Below, piece after piece: positions 10,281 to 20,455 of a stretch of 64,000 bases of DNA (its first letter is position 1; each line of letters starts with the position of its first letter). The notes below the pieces were generated by a model that saw nothing but the letters and a program-made list of their open reading frames with translations, was not told the DNA's origin and searched no databases. The position numbers and the translations under genes are program-made. Source of the stretch: Pseudoips prasinana (Eukaryota; Arthropoda; Insecta; Lepidoptera; Nolidae). The DNA is taken from the NCBI GenBank assembly GCA_951640165.1, contig OX621264.1, forward strand, positions 2,671,001 to 2,735,000. Direction: 5' to 3'.

Positions 10281-10655
10281 TTATCATTAATTACTTTTTT
10301 GGAAAAATTATTAATATCAATCACTCAGCGTTGATTTAATTTTATTAATACATTTAAAATATAGTCAAATGTCTGATAAAGTTAGACTTCTTAACTTTTA
10401 CTTTGCATTTTAGATCATAGTTAATAATTACCCGGAAAGTAAATATTTGATATTTCTTTTTACAAGGTAAATAGTTATCACTTTGCCAGCATTGGTGTAA
10501 GGACATAAAACGATTTATAGGTGTATAAATTAATATTTTTCCTGCTACTATAAGGATAAACTAAATATTACTCCTATGTGGATACGAACATTTATGTATT
10601 ACGTCGGTACCTACAATATGTTACACATATATACATATATATTTAAAATACTGGC
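10281..10655. other. AT-rich DNA, nothing recognised
   Basis: No open frame or repeat could be supported here. Confidence 0.4.
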
Positions 10656-10659
10656 AGAC

Positions 10660-10925
10660 CGGCTATTGTGGAGATCCTTGGGGAGATCTTTGGCCTTTGT
10701 CCAGCAGTGGTCGTCTTTCGGCTGATATGATGATGAATTTATCAATAAGATGTATGTTTTATGTACGAACCGGAAGACGTGATGTGAGCAGGACCCTTAC
10801 AAGGTGGACCGACGATGTCGCAAAGGTCGCGGGAAACTGCTGAATGCAGCTTGGGACCGGCCATTGTGGATATCTTTGAGAGAGGATTTTGTCCAGCAGT
10901 CGACGTCTTTCGGCTGATAATGTTT
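10660..10925 (+). repeat. Two successive RTE-a 3' ends
   Basis: 10660-10735 ends with CAGCAGTGGTCGTCTTTCGG and ATGATGATG. 10755-10925 repeats the end but reaches further upstream (CGAACCGGAAGACG, GGTGGACCGACGATGTCGCA), matching the coding end WRPRTGRRS...RWTDD of RTE-a with frameshifts. Confidence 0.6.
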
Positions 10926-11020
10926 GTATTTAGAAATATATAAGTATGTTTATCAGTTTTCGGTTGGCAGAGTACAAGCTCTGCCTAGTTTGGGGTCAGA
11001 TTGCAGTGTATCCCAAGATT
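10926..11020 (+). repeat. SINE tail fragment
   Basis: AGAGTACAAGCTCTGCCTAG and the following TTTGGGGTCAGATTGCAGTG are a SINE body in plus orientation. The head is absent. Confidence 0.5.
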
Positions 11021-11469
11021 ATTTAGCTGTCCCGACTATTATTACGCATTAGAAAAGGAAAGCAACATATCAGTGTCAATTAATAATGTTGCAACATCTA
11101 GCAGGCCTAATGAACTGAGTGCTTTATTTTTCATCTTATATTGTTCAATAAATGATTGATTGAACAATAAAAAAACTTGAAGAAAAATTTCCAAACTAAT
11201 CACGGATTTTAAACTTTACTGACTTTGAACTACACATATCGTCCACATAGGTAAAATCAAATTAACCTTTTAGTAGAATGGGGTAGACCAGCGTATTTGA
11301 CTCACTCCCTGTCTAAAATAACTCGCTTAGTGTAATCATAGCGCCCATTTTACATAGAGTTCTTTGTATCCAATGTATTTCTTCTGTTTGAGTAAATGGA
11401 CCATAATTAAAAACTTTTTAAAAAAGCATACAACCGATTTCATTTTAGAGTAAATTAATAATTTTTATA
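11021..11469. other. Unique DNA, nothing recognised
   Basis: Includes TTCAATAAATGATTGATTGAACAATAAAA (11146-11174), a short AT-rich inverted repeat, but no coding potential. Confidence 0.4.
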
Positions 11470-12105
11470 TATGACTTAAGAAAGGCCTCCCTTAAAGTTC
11501 TCCAGAATTTTGTTGTGCCCATCATTTGAAGGGATATGCTGGCAGTCCGGTTGGTAACCGCAGTATGATGGTCATAGTACATAGAGAGACGCTGCTGCCC
11601 GTTCTCTGGGAGATATTCAAAGTCAAAGTCAAAGGTACTTTATTCCGTAAAAATTTTACATTTATGTGGAATCGTCATATTTTTTTTACCCTACCGTGCA
11701 GTGCATGACGTGTCAGCTACTGAGAAACACTGCCAGAAAACTCAGTAGGAATCCTTTTTTAAAATAAAATATACTTAAGATTAATTACAATCATGTGTGT
11801 TGACTCAGAACAACTCAATCCCAAGCACTTTTATCACTTAAATAATCAGAAATTTTGTAATATGCCCTGCTACACAATTTGGCTTTAATAATTCTTTAAA
11901 CTTATTCGTAGACAATTCTCTAATATCATTGGGAATTTTGTTATAGAATCTTACACATTGCCCCATAAAAGAGTTACTTATTTTGTGGAGACGGGTAGTA
12001 TGCAATATGAGATTATTCTTATATATAGTCTATGACTTCTACGCCCCCAACGGGATGAGATCGTGTAGCGATATTCTTTGCCATCAGCCACGCCCGCTAT
12101 TATTA
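11470..12105 (-). repeat. RTE-c 3' region interrupted by LINE-e
   Basis: RTE-c runs from 11470 to about 11618 (GAGACGCTGCTGCCCGTTCT), breaks, and resumes at 12025 with GACTTCTACGCCCCCAACGG. In uninterrupted copies these parts adjoin. Confidence 0.7.
11619..12024 (-). mobile_element. LINE-e, 5'-truncated insertion into RTE-c
   Basis: Near-identical to 2185-2590, including the CAAAGTCAAAGTCAAAG tail at 11620 and the coding end FYNKIPNDIREL on the minus strand. It stops abruptly at 12024, as expected of a 5'-truncated LINE. Placement inside RTE-c shows that LINE-e moved later. Confidence 0.75.
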
Positions 12106-12956
12106 ATTTTGGACATAAGTATTATTAACTGTCAATAAACACAAGTTTACAACTTAATAATCATAATCCAAACTAACAATAAAAAGTTCACTTAAAAATA
12201 AACAAAGAACAAAATGTCGTTAATATTTGTTTTCCCTTGTACCACAACACAATACCTATTGCTTTACGTGTGCAGACGATATTGGACCTTATTCCGTTGG
12301 TACAACCGTGAGTTTGGTCTGCTCACATTTGGAGTAATTTTGTAGTACGGTATGGGATTTTTGTATATGGACTGGAGTGTCTTGAGTTTTGATTTTTTCT
12401 TGTTGTTCGTGAGAATTATTGCGAATAGTTAGGAAAGGGAATTGTGGTAGAAATATTAGATGAGTAAAAAAGTTGATTTTATATTTTGGTAATGATGTTG
12501 ATTGCACGAACAATTTACATAATAATTAACACAATTACTAATGTAGCCGATGTATTTACTACTAATAGTTCTTAAGTTGTAGATAACGTTATACAATATT
12601 CGTTTTAATTGATATTCAGGGATAGTTAAATATGCCTAACATAAATATTAATAAAATATTGACATTTATTTTACCTCGTCATTCATATAGAAACATTAAA
12701 CGAATGATGTGCTGATATATAATTTAATAAATCTAAATGTATGATATTATATTTATATATAAACAAAATTAAATAAAGTTCAAGTTCAATTTTTGGGGGA
12801 GATAATGATGTTGAAATAAAGTTCTTTTTCACGAGCTATATCACTTCCTTTGGTTTCAGTTTCACTTATTAGTTAAGCTACTTAACTTGTTTCAATTTGA
12901 AATTACTGTTAACTTAACATTGGATTATATTAACGCCTATTAGGAGATTTCTGTCA
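12106..12956. other. Unique DNA
   Basis: Contains a 74-codon minus-strand open frame (12289-12513) without recognisable motifs, an ordinary chance length in AT-rich DNA. Nothing else could be supported. Confidence 0.4.
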
Positions 12957-13090
12957 AAAGTCTTCATCCAGTCTGTGTTGACAGTGATGATTTACGAAAC
13001 AGAGACGTGGTCACTTACTATAGACCTCATAAGAAGTTCAAAGAGGGGACTATGCACGGAGTTACCGTGTGTGATTGAATCAGAAATATC
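12957..13090 (+). pseudogene. RTE-a reverse transcriptase C-terminal fragment
   Basis: Translates as KVFIQSVLTVMIYETETWSL and TIDLIR, then degenerate sequence equivalent to the LKVTQRAMERAMLGVSLRDR part seen at 44.7 kb. This matches the thumb-region 'VLTYGSETW' of RTE-like polyproteins. Frames break after about 26 residues. Confidence 0.6.
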
Positions 13091-13153
13091 TATATCTTAA
13101 GAATTGTAAATTAAATCAAGGTAATAATAATAATAATGCAAGTATCAACTCAC

Positions 13154-13194
13154 CTCGTCCGAGTACACAATACACTAGAACTGCGACGCGCCAT
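13154..13194 (-). CDS. Possible first coding exon (very tentative)
   Basis: On the minus strand, CACATGG (good Kozak context) opens MARRSSSVLCTRT and is followed after 41 nt by a strong donor GAG|GTGAGT at 13153. No matching downstream exon, promoter or homolog is recognised. Chance cannot be excluded, and repeats lie close by on both sides. Confidence 0.12.
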
Positions 13195-13429
13195 GTGACG
13201 ACTTTAGAACTTGAAGCGATGGAGTCGAATTGTAGCAACAAATATTTTATTTTACCGAAGACAAAGGAATTTGTAAGTAATTAACTTTCGTATATATTTC
13301 ACTACCGAAATCGAATACAAAGTAGCTATCTTAATAACTGGTTTGTATATATGTTGTATAACTTTTATTAACAGTTTAAATCATTTTGTCTAATTTTTTT
13401 GTTCAATAATCATTTGTTTGATCCTTATA

Positions 13430-13861
13430 CGACTCACATCTAATTGTATCCGAATTCATATTCGTGGAGACCTACAAATGGCTAACTGCTGCGTATACCT
13501 AATCTAAATAAGGTATTGTAAGCTGTTGATCTTCCTAATTATCTATACATATAATAAAAACGTAGGAAAGTCAAAACTGTACATTGAATATTTTTTTAAA
13601 TAATACTGGGGGCGTGATCTACAGTCCAGAGGCTAAAAATATTACAACCTTTGTCTGTGTGTCTGTTTGTCTGTATGTATGTCCGGGTTAAACTCAAAAA
13701 GTACTGCATGGATTTCCTTCAAATTTTGCATGAATATTACTAAGAGGGTCAACATATAGGCTACATATTATCACGCTATCACCTACGGGGGAGGAGCTGT
13801 GATAATTTATAAAGTTTAACGCGGGTAAAACCGCGGGGCACAGCTAGTGTTAAATAAAGAA
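13430..13861 (+). repeat. Composite block: 110-bp flank plus Hel-A
   Basis: 13430-13541 (CGAATTCATATTCGTGGAGA...) followed by Hel-A and TGTTAAATAAA is repeated in inverted orientation at 26223-26662. Both the flank and the Helitron position are shared, so the block was copied as a unit. Confidence 0.75.
13542..13847 (+). mobile_element. Hel-A, non-autonomous Helitron
   Basis: TCTATACATATAATAAAAAC start and CTAG end (13844-13847) after the subterminal hairpin. It carries small deletions (for example GAGGTCGGGTCA is shortened to GAGGGTCA). Confidence 0.9.
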
Positions 13862-13920
13862 ATCTTTTTGGGAGGGTTTTAGTCCAGGAGTGGACGTCGT
13901 TCGGCTGAATGAAGATCAAT
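13862..13920 (+). repeat. RTE-a 3' tail fragment
   Basis: GTCCAGGAGTGGACGTCGTT followed by CGGCTGAATGAAGAT, a worn LINE end. Confidence 0.5.
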
Positions 13921-13979
13921 AATAAGAAAAAAAAACCATAATTACTACTAGACATAGGCTTTTACATTGTATTCCATAC

Positions 13980-14160
13980 TAACATTTTTTTTATAATATT
14001 GGCAACGCCCGCATAAACATATAATAGACGGACACAAATTACATCCAGACTCAGAACAACTATTTATGGGTAACACAAACAGTTGTCCGGTGCGGGACTC
14101 GAACCAACGACACGAAGCGGCGAGGCGACTGTCTTAGCCGCTGCGCCACACGTGCAGTCG
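13980..14160 (-). mobile_element. SINE-3, full length
   Basis: The minus strand shows the tRNA-like head (TGGCGCAGCGGCTAAGACAG, A box; B-box region GGTTCGAGTCCCGC worn), leader GACAACTGTTTGTGT and body GATGTAATTTGTGTCCGTCT. Copies: 18.8, 24.3 (tail), 32.3 and 50.3 kb. Confidence 0.75.
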
Positions 14161-14573
14161 AGTTTAGTAGTCATCTATCTATGACCACGTGCCTTGTTGC
14201 TTAACCTCTGATCACGGAATAGGTGAGAGTAACTGGTTAGAAGTGGTTATTGGTTAAGGTACTTATCTAAATGTTTAATTGCGTCCATTAAATAACTTGA
14301 AATGCAAGCTTAAAATATACAAATGAAATAGTTTTACATTATTTGTGGAACATTAAATGTACCTATTTATTTGAATAAATAATAATTATGTTTCTATGTT
14401 ATGTTGTATAATGTAGGTCATATTTAAATTACAAGTATTTGTGTAGTTAGAACAATCACAAAGTATGTAATTTATATATTATATTTGGTTATGTTACGGT
14501 TTACTTACTAGTTTAAGTGCTTAAGTAAATATTTAATTTTATTAATGAACTTGTGACTCACCTCAGCTTTGTA
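14161..14573. other. Unique AT-rich DNA
   Basis: No features recognised. Confidence 0.4.
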
Positions 14574-14790
14574 CCCTTTAGGTTCCGTACCTAAAGGGTA
14601 AAATGGGACCCTATTACTAAGACATCGCTGTCTGTCCGTCTGTCACCAGGCTGTATCTCATGAACCGTGAAAGTTAAACGCCGCTATAACAACAAATACT
14701 AAAAAACAAAATAAAATAAATATTTAAGGGAGCTCCCATACAACAAACGTGATTCTTTTTAATAATAGTCGGTGGCTGTGGCTTAACTAT
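14574..14790 (+). repeat. Dispersed GGTTCCGTA repeat, partial
   Basis: GGTTCCGTACCTAAAGGGTA, CTGTCACCAGGCTGTATCTC and GCCGCTATAACAACAAAT also occur at 48646-48940, where the element is longer and ends with its own inverted GGTACGGAACCCTTC. Element class uncertain. Confidence 0.6.
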
Positions 14791-15110
14791 AATAGTTAGA
14801 TAGATCATCTCAACAATTGTTTATGGGTCATGATGAGTACTATCAACATATAGTACATTATTTTATGTGTCAGCATGTCAATAGTTTTTGCTTCGTGAGC
14901 CAAATTTATTTGCAATGTTTTGGATTACATTGTTGTTATTTAGATTAATTTAATATCGCCCATGCCCTAAGCCACATTATCAGCGTACCCGTCTGAGCTT
15001 TGGGCATCTACAGATAAAATAATAAGTACTTAGATTTTGAGTTTATCCATTATAACAATGAAACCAACATAAAAATATCAAATCTTTTCTCCTTATAATA
15101 TAATATATCA
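14791..15110. other. Unique DNA
   Basis: No features recognised. Confidence 0.35.
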
Positions 15111-15292
15111 ACGGATACTATAAATGCGAAAGTTTGTGAGTGTGTGACTGTGTATGTTTGTTACTTCTTCACGTCTAAATGACTGGAGCGATTTTAATAA
15201 ATGTTGGTATGGAATTAACTGACACCCTGGATTAACTCATAGGCTATAATTTATAAAGTTAAACGCGGGTAAAACCCCGGAGCATCAGCTAG
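15111..15292 (+). mobile_element. Hel-B, non-autonomous Helitron
   Basis: ATGCGAAAGTTTGTGAGTGT, TTACTTCTTCACGTCTAAAT and CACCCTGGATTAAC lead to the hairpin AACGCGGGTAAAACC and CTAG (15289-15292). The 3' 30 bp are shared with Hel-A. Confidence 0.75.
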
Positions 15293-15427
15293 TTTTTATA
15301 TATTTGGAACCTCTTCTACCGTTACTACTGAACCAAGCATACCTATAGGATAAAAAATATCCGGATTTTATTTAGTATTTTTAGCATTAATTTCCTCGTG
15401 GGTGAATCTGCGGGCGGAAACTAGTTG
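15293..15427 (+). repeat. Possible Helitron 3' end fragment
   Basis: Ends GCGGGCGGAAACTAGT, a CTAG-terminated GC-rich end of the kind seen in other Helitron families. The 5' boundary is not defined. Confidence 0.3.
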
Positions 15428-15643
15428 TATTATAAATTTATAATCGATCTCTTGTGCACTGTTATTCCTTTTAGTTACGATTAATAAATCAATTTTATAT
15501 GACCTTACTGGTATTCAAAGGCGATAAGTATAGTTTTATTGGAGTGTTATGTTAAATAAGTTAACATGTCTTGGTTACACACTGCTTATTATATAGCATT
15601 TGAATAATTTGCATTGTATTTTGATCAGTAATTTAGGCTTACA

Positions 15644-15946
15644 TCTATACAAATAAATAAAATTGGAGTGTCTGTTTGTAATATTGAAATAGCCGGTTTT
15701 TACTACATAAATATGAATATATATACGTTACATACACCAAAATAACATTTTTTACTATTTTTGTCTGTCTGTTTGTTCCGGCTAATCTCTGAAATGGCTG
15801 GACCGATTTTGACGGGACTTTTATTGGCAGGTAGCTGATGTAACAAGGAGTAACTTAGGCTACTTTTATTTTAGAAAAAGTTTTTATTTTACTAAAAACA
15901 CTAAATAAACTAATTAACACGCGGACGAAGTCGCGGGCACAGCTAG
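15644..15946 (+). mobile_element. Hel-D, non-autonomous Helitron
   Basis: TC start (CTATACAAATAAATAAAATT), middle GACCGATTTTGACGGGACTT and end CGCGGACGAAGTCGCGGGCA then CAGCTAG. The CGCGGACGAAGTCGCG stem is the subterminal hairpin. A minus-strand 5' fragment lies at 63612-63670. Confidence 0.75.
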
Positions 15947-15967
15947 TTTTAAATAAATATATATATA

Positions 15968-16072
15968 CTAGCTATGCCCCACGGTCACCCGCGTTAAAGT
16001 ATTTTAAGCGTAAAAGAGTAACAAACATACATCCATACATCTATACTCACAAACTTTCGCATTTATGATAGT
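15968..16072 (-). mobile_element. Hel-B, internally deleted
   Basis: CTAG end (15968-15971), hairpin remains CCCGCG, and the 5' half with CACAAACTTTCGCATTTATG on the minus strand. The middle (CACCCTGGATT block) is missing. Confidence 0.65.
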
Positions 16073-16224
16073 AAATGTGTTGTGTACCTCTAGCGGTGTT
16101 GGCAGTGAACGCCGATCTAGCTCGCAGATGGTAGATCTTTTCCTACTTATCGTCATATTTTGGACAATTCACACGATATCTTAAAAAATTGTAGCTTATG
16201 TGTTTTTCTGATGTATAAGTTATA

Positions 16225-16340
16225 TTATTGTAAAGGTTCATTAAAATCAATTCTGTAGTTTTTACGTGAAAGTGTAACAAACATCCATCCATACTTACAA
16301 ACTTTCACGTTTATAATATATATAAAATATATTAGTAGGA
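16225..16340 (-). mobile_element. Hel-B 5' half
   Basis: TC start at 16340 on the minus strand (TCCTACTAATATATTTTATA), then ACGTGAAAGTTTGTAAGTAT. No CTAG end is seen. Confidence 0.5.
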
Positions 16341-16947
16341 TAATTCACTGTACATTTTAAATTGTTTGACTATCTATGTATATATGCTATGGATTAATTG
16401 AACTCATTTGTGTGTAGATATTCTATCTAGTAAATTTAAGAAATATTAAAAAAAATCTAGTACCAATGATAATTTGTTCATTCTGTTTTGCAATAATCGT
16501 AATTTTGGAGTGTTCCTAGGTATTACGTTATCTAATCTTCGAGTTCATTCTCTGTGTAAATAACTGATAACATGACTGTGCCAGTACATTTGAATACAAA
16601 AGTGTATATAAATATAAATTAAACTATAATAATACTCTTTTAAAACAGAACTGAGTTAAGATTTTTTAAGACAACCATTTTGTTAATATTGAAAGCATTT
16701 CTAGTGAAATACTTAAAATCGGTTTATATACAACGAATAAATCGTGTAAAAAAACATGTGAAACACATAGTATCGAATTAATAACCCTTCCTTTTCTCCT
16801 GGTTTTGATTTTCCTTGTAATCTCGGAACCCTCACACTTTGGGATTTTATTTTAGAATACAGACACAATCGCCTATATAAAATCAGTTAATATTAAAGAG
16901 TTTTAATATTTTCAGAATTGATCATTCTGCAACTTGCCTTTTTATAA
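16341..16947. other. Unique AT-rich DNA
   Basis: No coding or repeat signal recognised. Confidence 0.4.
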
Positions 16948-17132
16948 TCCTACTAATATTATAAAGGCGAAAGTTTGTGACTGTGTGAGTGTGTATGTTT
17001 GTTACTTCTTCACGTCTAAACGGCTGGAGTGATTTTAATAAAATTTGGTATGGAGGTAGCTGACACCCTGGATTAACACATAGGCTATAATTTATAAAGT
17101 TTAACGCGGGTAAAACCGCGGGGCACAGCTAG
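16948..17132 (+). mobile_element. Hel-B, non-autonomous Helitron, complete
   Basis: TCCTACTAATATTATAAAGG start, perfect CGCGGGTAAAACCGCG hairpin and CTAG end at 17129-17132. It is the cleanest Hel-B copy in the window. Confidence 0.9.
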
Positions 17133-18163
17133 TATAAATTAATTCCTTATACCCATTGTCTAATAACTGTGTACGAGTCTGTACCCATAATAATCGTATT
17201 GATATTATTACGTTTTGTGGCTTTTTAGTGAACAAGTAGATAAACCCTGATATTAGTTTATGAGTCTCAAAATTTTAGGTTCCTGCTAGACCAGAAAGCG
17301 ACTTTTCAAATAAATGTATGGTAATAATATAATGTAAATATATTAATATGTCATCTGAGTCATGTAATGTCGACTGCAGAATAATTGAATACAGTTGTAT
17401 TACAAGAATTGCCTTTATACCTAGGTGATAAGAACACTGTTAATATCGAAGTATAACTACCACCATCTGGTGTCGACTTTCCTATGAGGACATGAATTAT
17501 GTTTTAATTTACGTAAATAACTGTATAGTCGAAAATATAGAATAATATTTAAGGTATTATTGGTTTAATATAGTTCCCAAATATGTTATTCGGATTTTTC
17601 TAGAAATAATTTTAGAAGCAACCAGTTTCCGTATAAAACTGAGAGTATAATCTCAGTGCTGGGAGGGGATATAGCTATGGGTCTTGTACCTGACGTATTT
17701 CGAGTTTTGTTGGCTAGATCATGAGGATGAGGGAAGTGCGCGAATGCGTTTGTGCACGCACTTGAATACTACGTGCTGACGGCTACTCTCCTTTGTAAAT
17801 AGCTGACGTTCCCAGAATAAACCCTCAGGATATAATTAATCTTTACAAGACATTCTTGTGAAATGATGTATAAACTCGTATCAATTGACTCATTTATTCA
17901 ATTGATTTCTGAATTATAGATATCACTTAACTTCAGATTTAACAACAATAAAGCTGTTAAATAAATTCCTCTTGTAAAATCCGTTAGCCAATTTTTACAC
18001 TATCAAATAGCCGATAAGCAAAGTTTTCGCTTATAGTCATTGTTGCGCATGGGTTCCCCTCTCGCCCTCTATTTGTGTGATATATAATAGATAAGATACA
18101 AAAAATGTGCCTTGATGATAAATTTAGTTCAGAATTGCAACAGTTGGCAGTAAATTAATGTAG
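17133..18163. other. Unique DNA with one GC-rich patch
   Basis: 17660-17820 (AGTGCGCGAATGCGTTTGTG...) is richer in GC than its surroundings and may be an old repeat, but no second copy is visible in the window. No gene recognised. Confidence 0.35.
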
Positions 18164-18346
18164 TCACACTAATACTATGAAGCTGAAAGTTTGCGAGTGT
18201 GAATGTGTATGTTTGTTACTTCTTCACGCCTAAACGGCTGGAGTGATTTAAAAAAAAATTGGTATGGAGTTAGCTGGAGCCCTGGATTAACACATAGGTT
18301 ATAATTTATAAAGTTTAACGCGATTAAAACCGCGGGGCACAGCTAG
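18164..18346 (+). mobile_element. Hel-B, non-autonomous Helitron
   Basis: TCACACTAATACTATGAAGC start and CTAG end (18343-18346). One arm of the hairpin is altered (GCGATTAAAACCGCGG). Confidence 0.85.
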
Positions 18347-18369
18347 TAAGTAATAAAGGTTTCCTAATG

Positions 18370-18640
18370 GCCGAAATACGATGCCATGGCACAGTCTCAA
18401 TAGAATTTAACCATCTGTGCTAACTTATGTATCTTTTTATCCTCTCTCCGTCATGATCTGAAGAGATGGACTTACAGACAAGACCAAAAAGAGGTATTTT
18501 AATGCTCGTTGCGGAGCTAAGAATGTCTATTGCCTGACTCCGGACTACTTGAGAATTATTCTTGACAGAAATAGTCTGATAACGCTTTTGGACCGACCCG
18601 GGTTTGAAGTCAGGAGGTCATTGTTGTGCCATTTACGAAC
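18370..18640 (-). repeat. Degenerate two-headed element
   Basis: GATCTGAAGAGATGGAC and GGACCGACCCGGGTTTGAAG correspond to the body and right head of the two-headed family, with heavy divergence. Confidence 0.35.
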
Positions 18641-18654
18641 GCGTGTTACTCAGA

Positions 18655-19032
18655 TGTATTAGCTATAGTTTATATAGTTTTATCAAAATCCGTTCGTTAG
18701 TTTTAGCTTAAAGGTGTGAGTCTAGATGGATGGCAAACACCAGGTTGACCTCTGTTGGGACGTTGGTTTGCAACCGTGTAGAAGATGCTTAACAAACATC
18801 CATACATCCTTTTTCTTTCTTTCTTTTTTTGTAAAAAGACAAAGCCCACACTAGGGAATTTCATCCCTGTGTCGCGGGGTGCTTTACAAACATAATAGAC
18901 GGACACAAATTACATCCAGACTCGGTACACCTATTCGGACTCGAACCCGCGACACGAAGCGGCGAGGTGACTGTCTTAGCCGCTGCGCCACACGTGCAGT
19001 CCATAATCACAAACTTTCGCATTTATAATATT
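18655..19032 (-). mobile_element. Hel-B-like Helitron split by SINE-3
   Basis: 18655-18805 (AACAAACATCCATACATCC) and 19003-19032 (ATCACAAACTTTCGCATTTA) are the two halves of a minus-strand Hel-B. CCATA flanks the insertion on both sides. Confidence 0.6.
18820..19001 (-). mobile_element. SINE-3 inserted in Hel-B
   Basis: Minus-strand head GACTGCACGTGTGGCGCAGC, GCTAAGACAGTCACCTCGCC, leader and body through GCGACACAGGGATGAAATTC to an oligo-A/T 3' end. Confidence 0.75.
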
Positions 19033-19462
19033 TATTTATTTATAAATGACACACCATCGACAGTTCAAAATGCAACTTAAAATTGTTTTATGTCTAAACA
19101 CAAGTTCTGTGTGATTTGCCATTACAGGTGCATACAACATTTACAATATTAAACAAAACAAAAACTATATTACCTAAAATTTGGTTTTAAATTAAAAAAA
19201 GAAACTAATATAAACTAGCGGCCTGGTACGTGCTCCGCTACGTATAAGGCATGGTAATAAAATAAATATTATTAAGTTCACTTATTCAAACAAAAAAAAA
19301 TTAAATTGCTAAAAGATGTTGATTTTACACTTTTTCAAGATTTTTTTAAATTTTCTTTACGTACAAACCTTCCCTGGACTTCCACGAATAATTCAAGACC
19401 AAAATTAGCCAAACCGGTAAAGGCGTTGTTGAGTTATAACATTACAACGAAAAGTGGCATTG

Positions 19463-19493
<31 letters not shown>

Positions 19494-19661
19494 ACAAATA
19501 TTAGTAGGATAAAATATAAACAGGTCAAGGCCTCTCCATTGCTTCCCAGTTAAGCAATTATTTACCAGTGACTCGGCTGGCAGGGCTGCCAACCTACAGA
19601 TTATATTTTTTAATGATGCCAACATTTGAATATTGTACAGGTTAGCTTTTTATCACGGATT
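19033..19661. other. AT-rich DNA with a short AT microsatellite
   Basis: 19467-19491 is a run of AT dinucleotides. 19033-19165 may be a reversed LINE 3' end (TTACAGGTGCATACAACATT), but no second copy is seen. Confidence 0.35.
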
Positions 19662-19771
19662 TGCTCGTAGAATGGTTGCGTATTCGATGTCACCTATAGG
19701 AGGTGGGTGTGGGTCAAATATTTCCTCCCGTGTGGCGACGGGGTGGAATTATTTATTACATAAGTGATTGT
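19662..19771 (+). repeat. Direct repeat, copy 1
   Basis: TTTGCTCGTAGAATGGTTGC through GGCGACGGGGTGGAATTATT, repeated at 20337-20447 with few changes. Confidence 0.85.
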
Positions 19772-19789
19772 CCACCCAAGAATTAACTG

Positions 19790-19995
19790 GAAGGGGAAGA
19801 CCTCGTAGAACATTATCTGAACAAATCGGAGACGTTCTCAAGAAAGGCCAGGTCAGAAGTACCCTAAACCGGTGAGCATGGATGAAGTGTATAATGTCAG
19901 TAAACGAGGCAAAATAGGTGTGCAAAGATCGTGACAAATGGAAATCCGTTGGCTCTGCTTACTACCCATCTGGGTAACAGGCGTGAGTCTATATT
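19790..19995 (+). pseudogene. RTE-b LINE: reverse transcriptase tail
   Basis: GAAGACCTCGTAGAACATTA begins the same [10 protein letters not shown]...CMK coding tail as at base 1, with a stop where CMK is expected. It ends in TGAGTCTATATTATATATATG. Confidence 0.65.
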
Positions 19996-20006
19996 ATATA
20001 TATGTA

Positions 20007-20336
20007 CTAGCTGTGCCCCGCGGTTTTACCCGCGTTAAATTTTATAAATTATCACAACTCCTCCCCCGTAGGCGATAGCGTGATAATATGTAGCCTATAT
20101 GTTGACCCGACCTCTTAGTAATATCCATGCAAAATCAAAAAGTACTGCATAGATTTACTTCAAAATCCATGCAGTACTTTTTGAGTTTAGCCCGGACATA
20201 TATACAGACACACAGACAAAAATTCTAAAAACTATATTTTTGGCTTCGATATCGATTATCACGCCCCAAGTATCCCTTTAAAAAATATTTAATGTACAGT
20301 TTTGACTTCCTACGATTTTATTATATTATGTATAGA
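20007..20336 (-). mobile_element. Hel-A with an internal fold-back
   Basis: CTAG end at 20007-20010 and TC start at 20336. Bases 20135-20150 and 20169-20184 are perfect inverted copies (TCAAAAAGTACTGCAT / ATGCAGTACTTTTTGA); other Hel-A copies have only the second arm. The 5' terminus abuts direct-repeat copy 2. Confidence 0.85.
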
Positions 20337-20447
20337 TTTGCTCGTAGAACGGTTGCGTATTCGATGTCACCTATAGGAGGTGGGTCAAATATTGCCTCCC
20401 GTGTGGCGACGGGGTGGAATTATTTATTACATAAGTTATTGTACACA
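20337..20447 (+). repeat. Direct repeat, copy 2
   Basis: Second copy of 19662-19771. It differs by an 'GGTGTG' indel and a few substitutions. Confidence 0.85.
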
Positions 20448-20455
20448 AAATAGTG

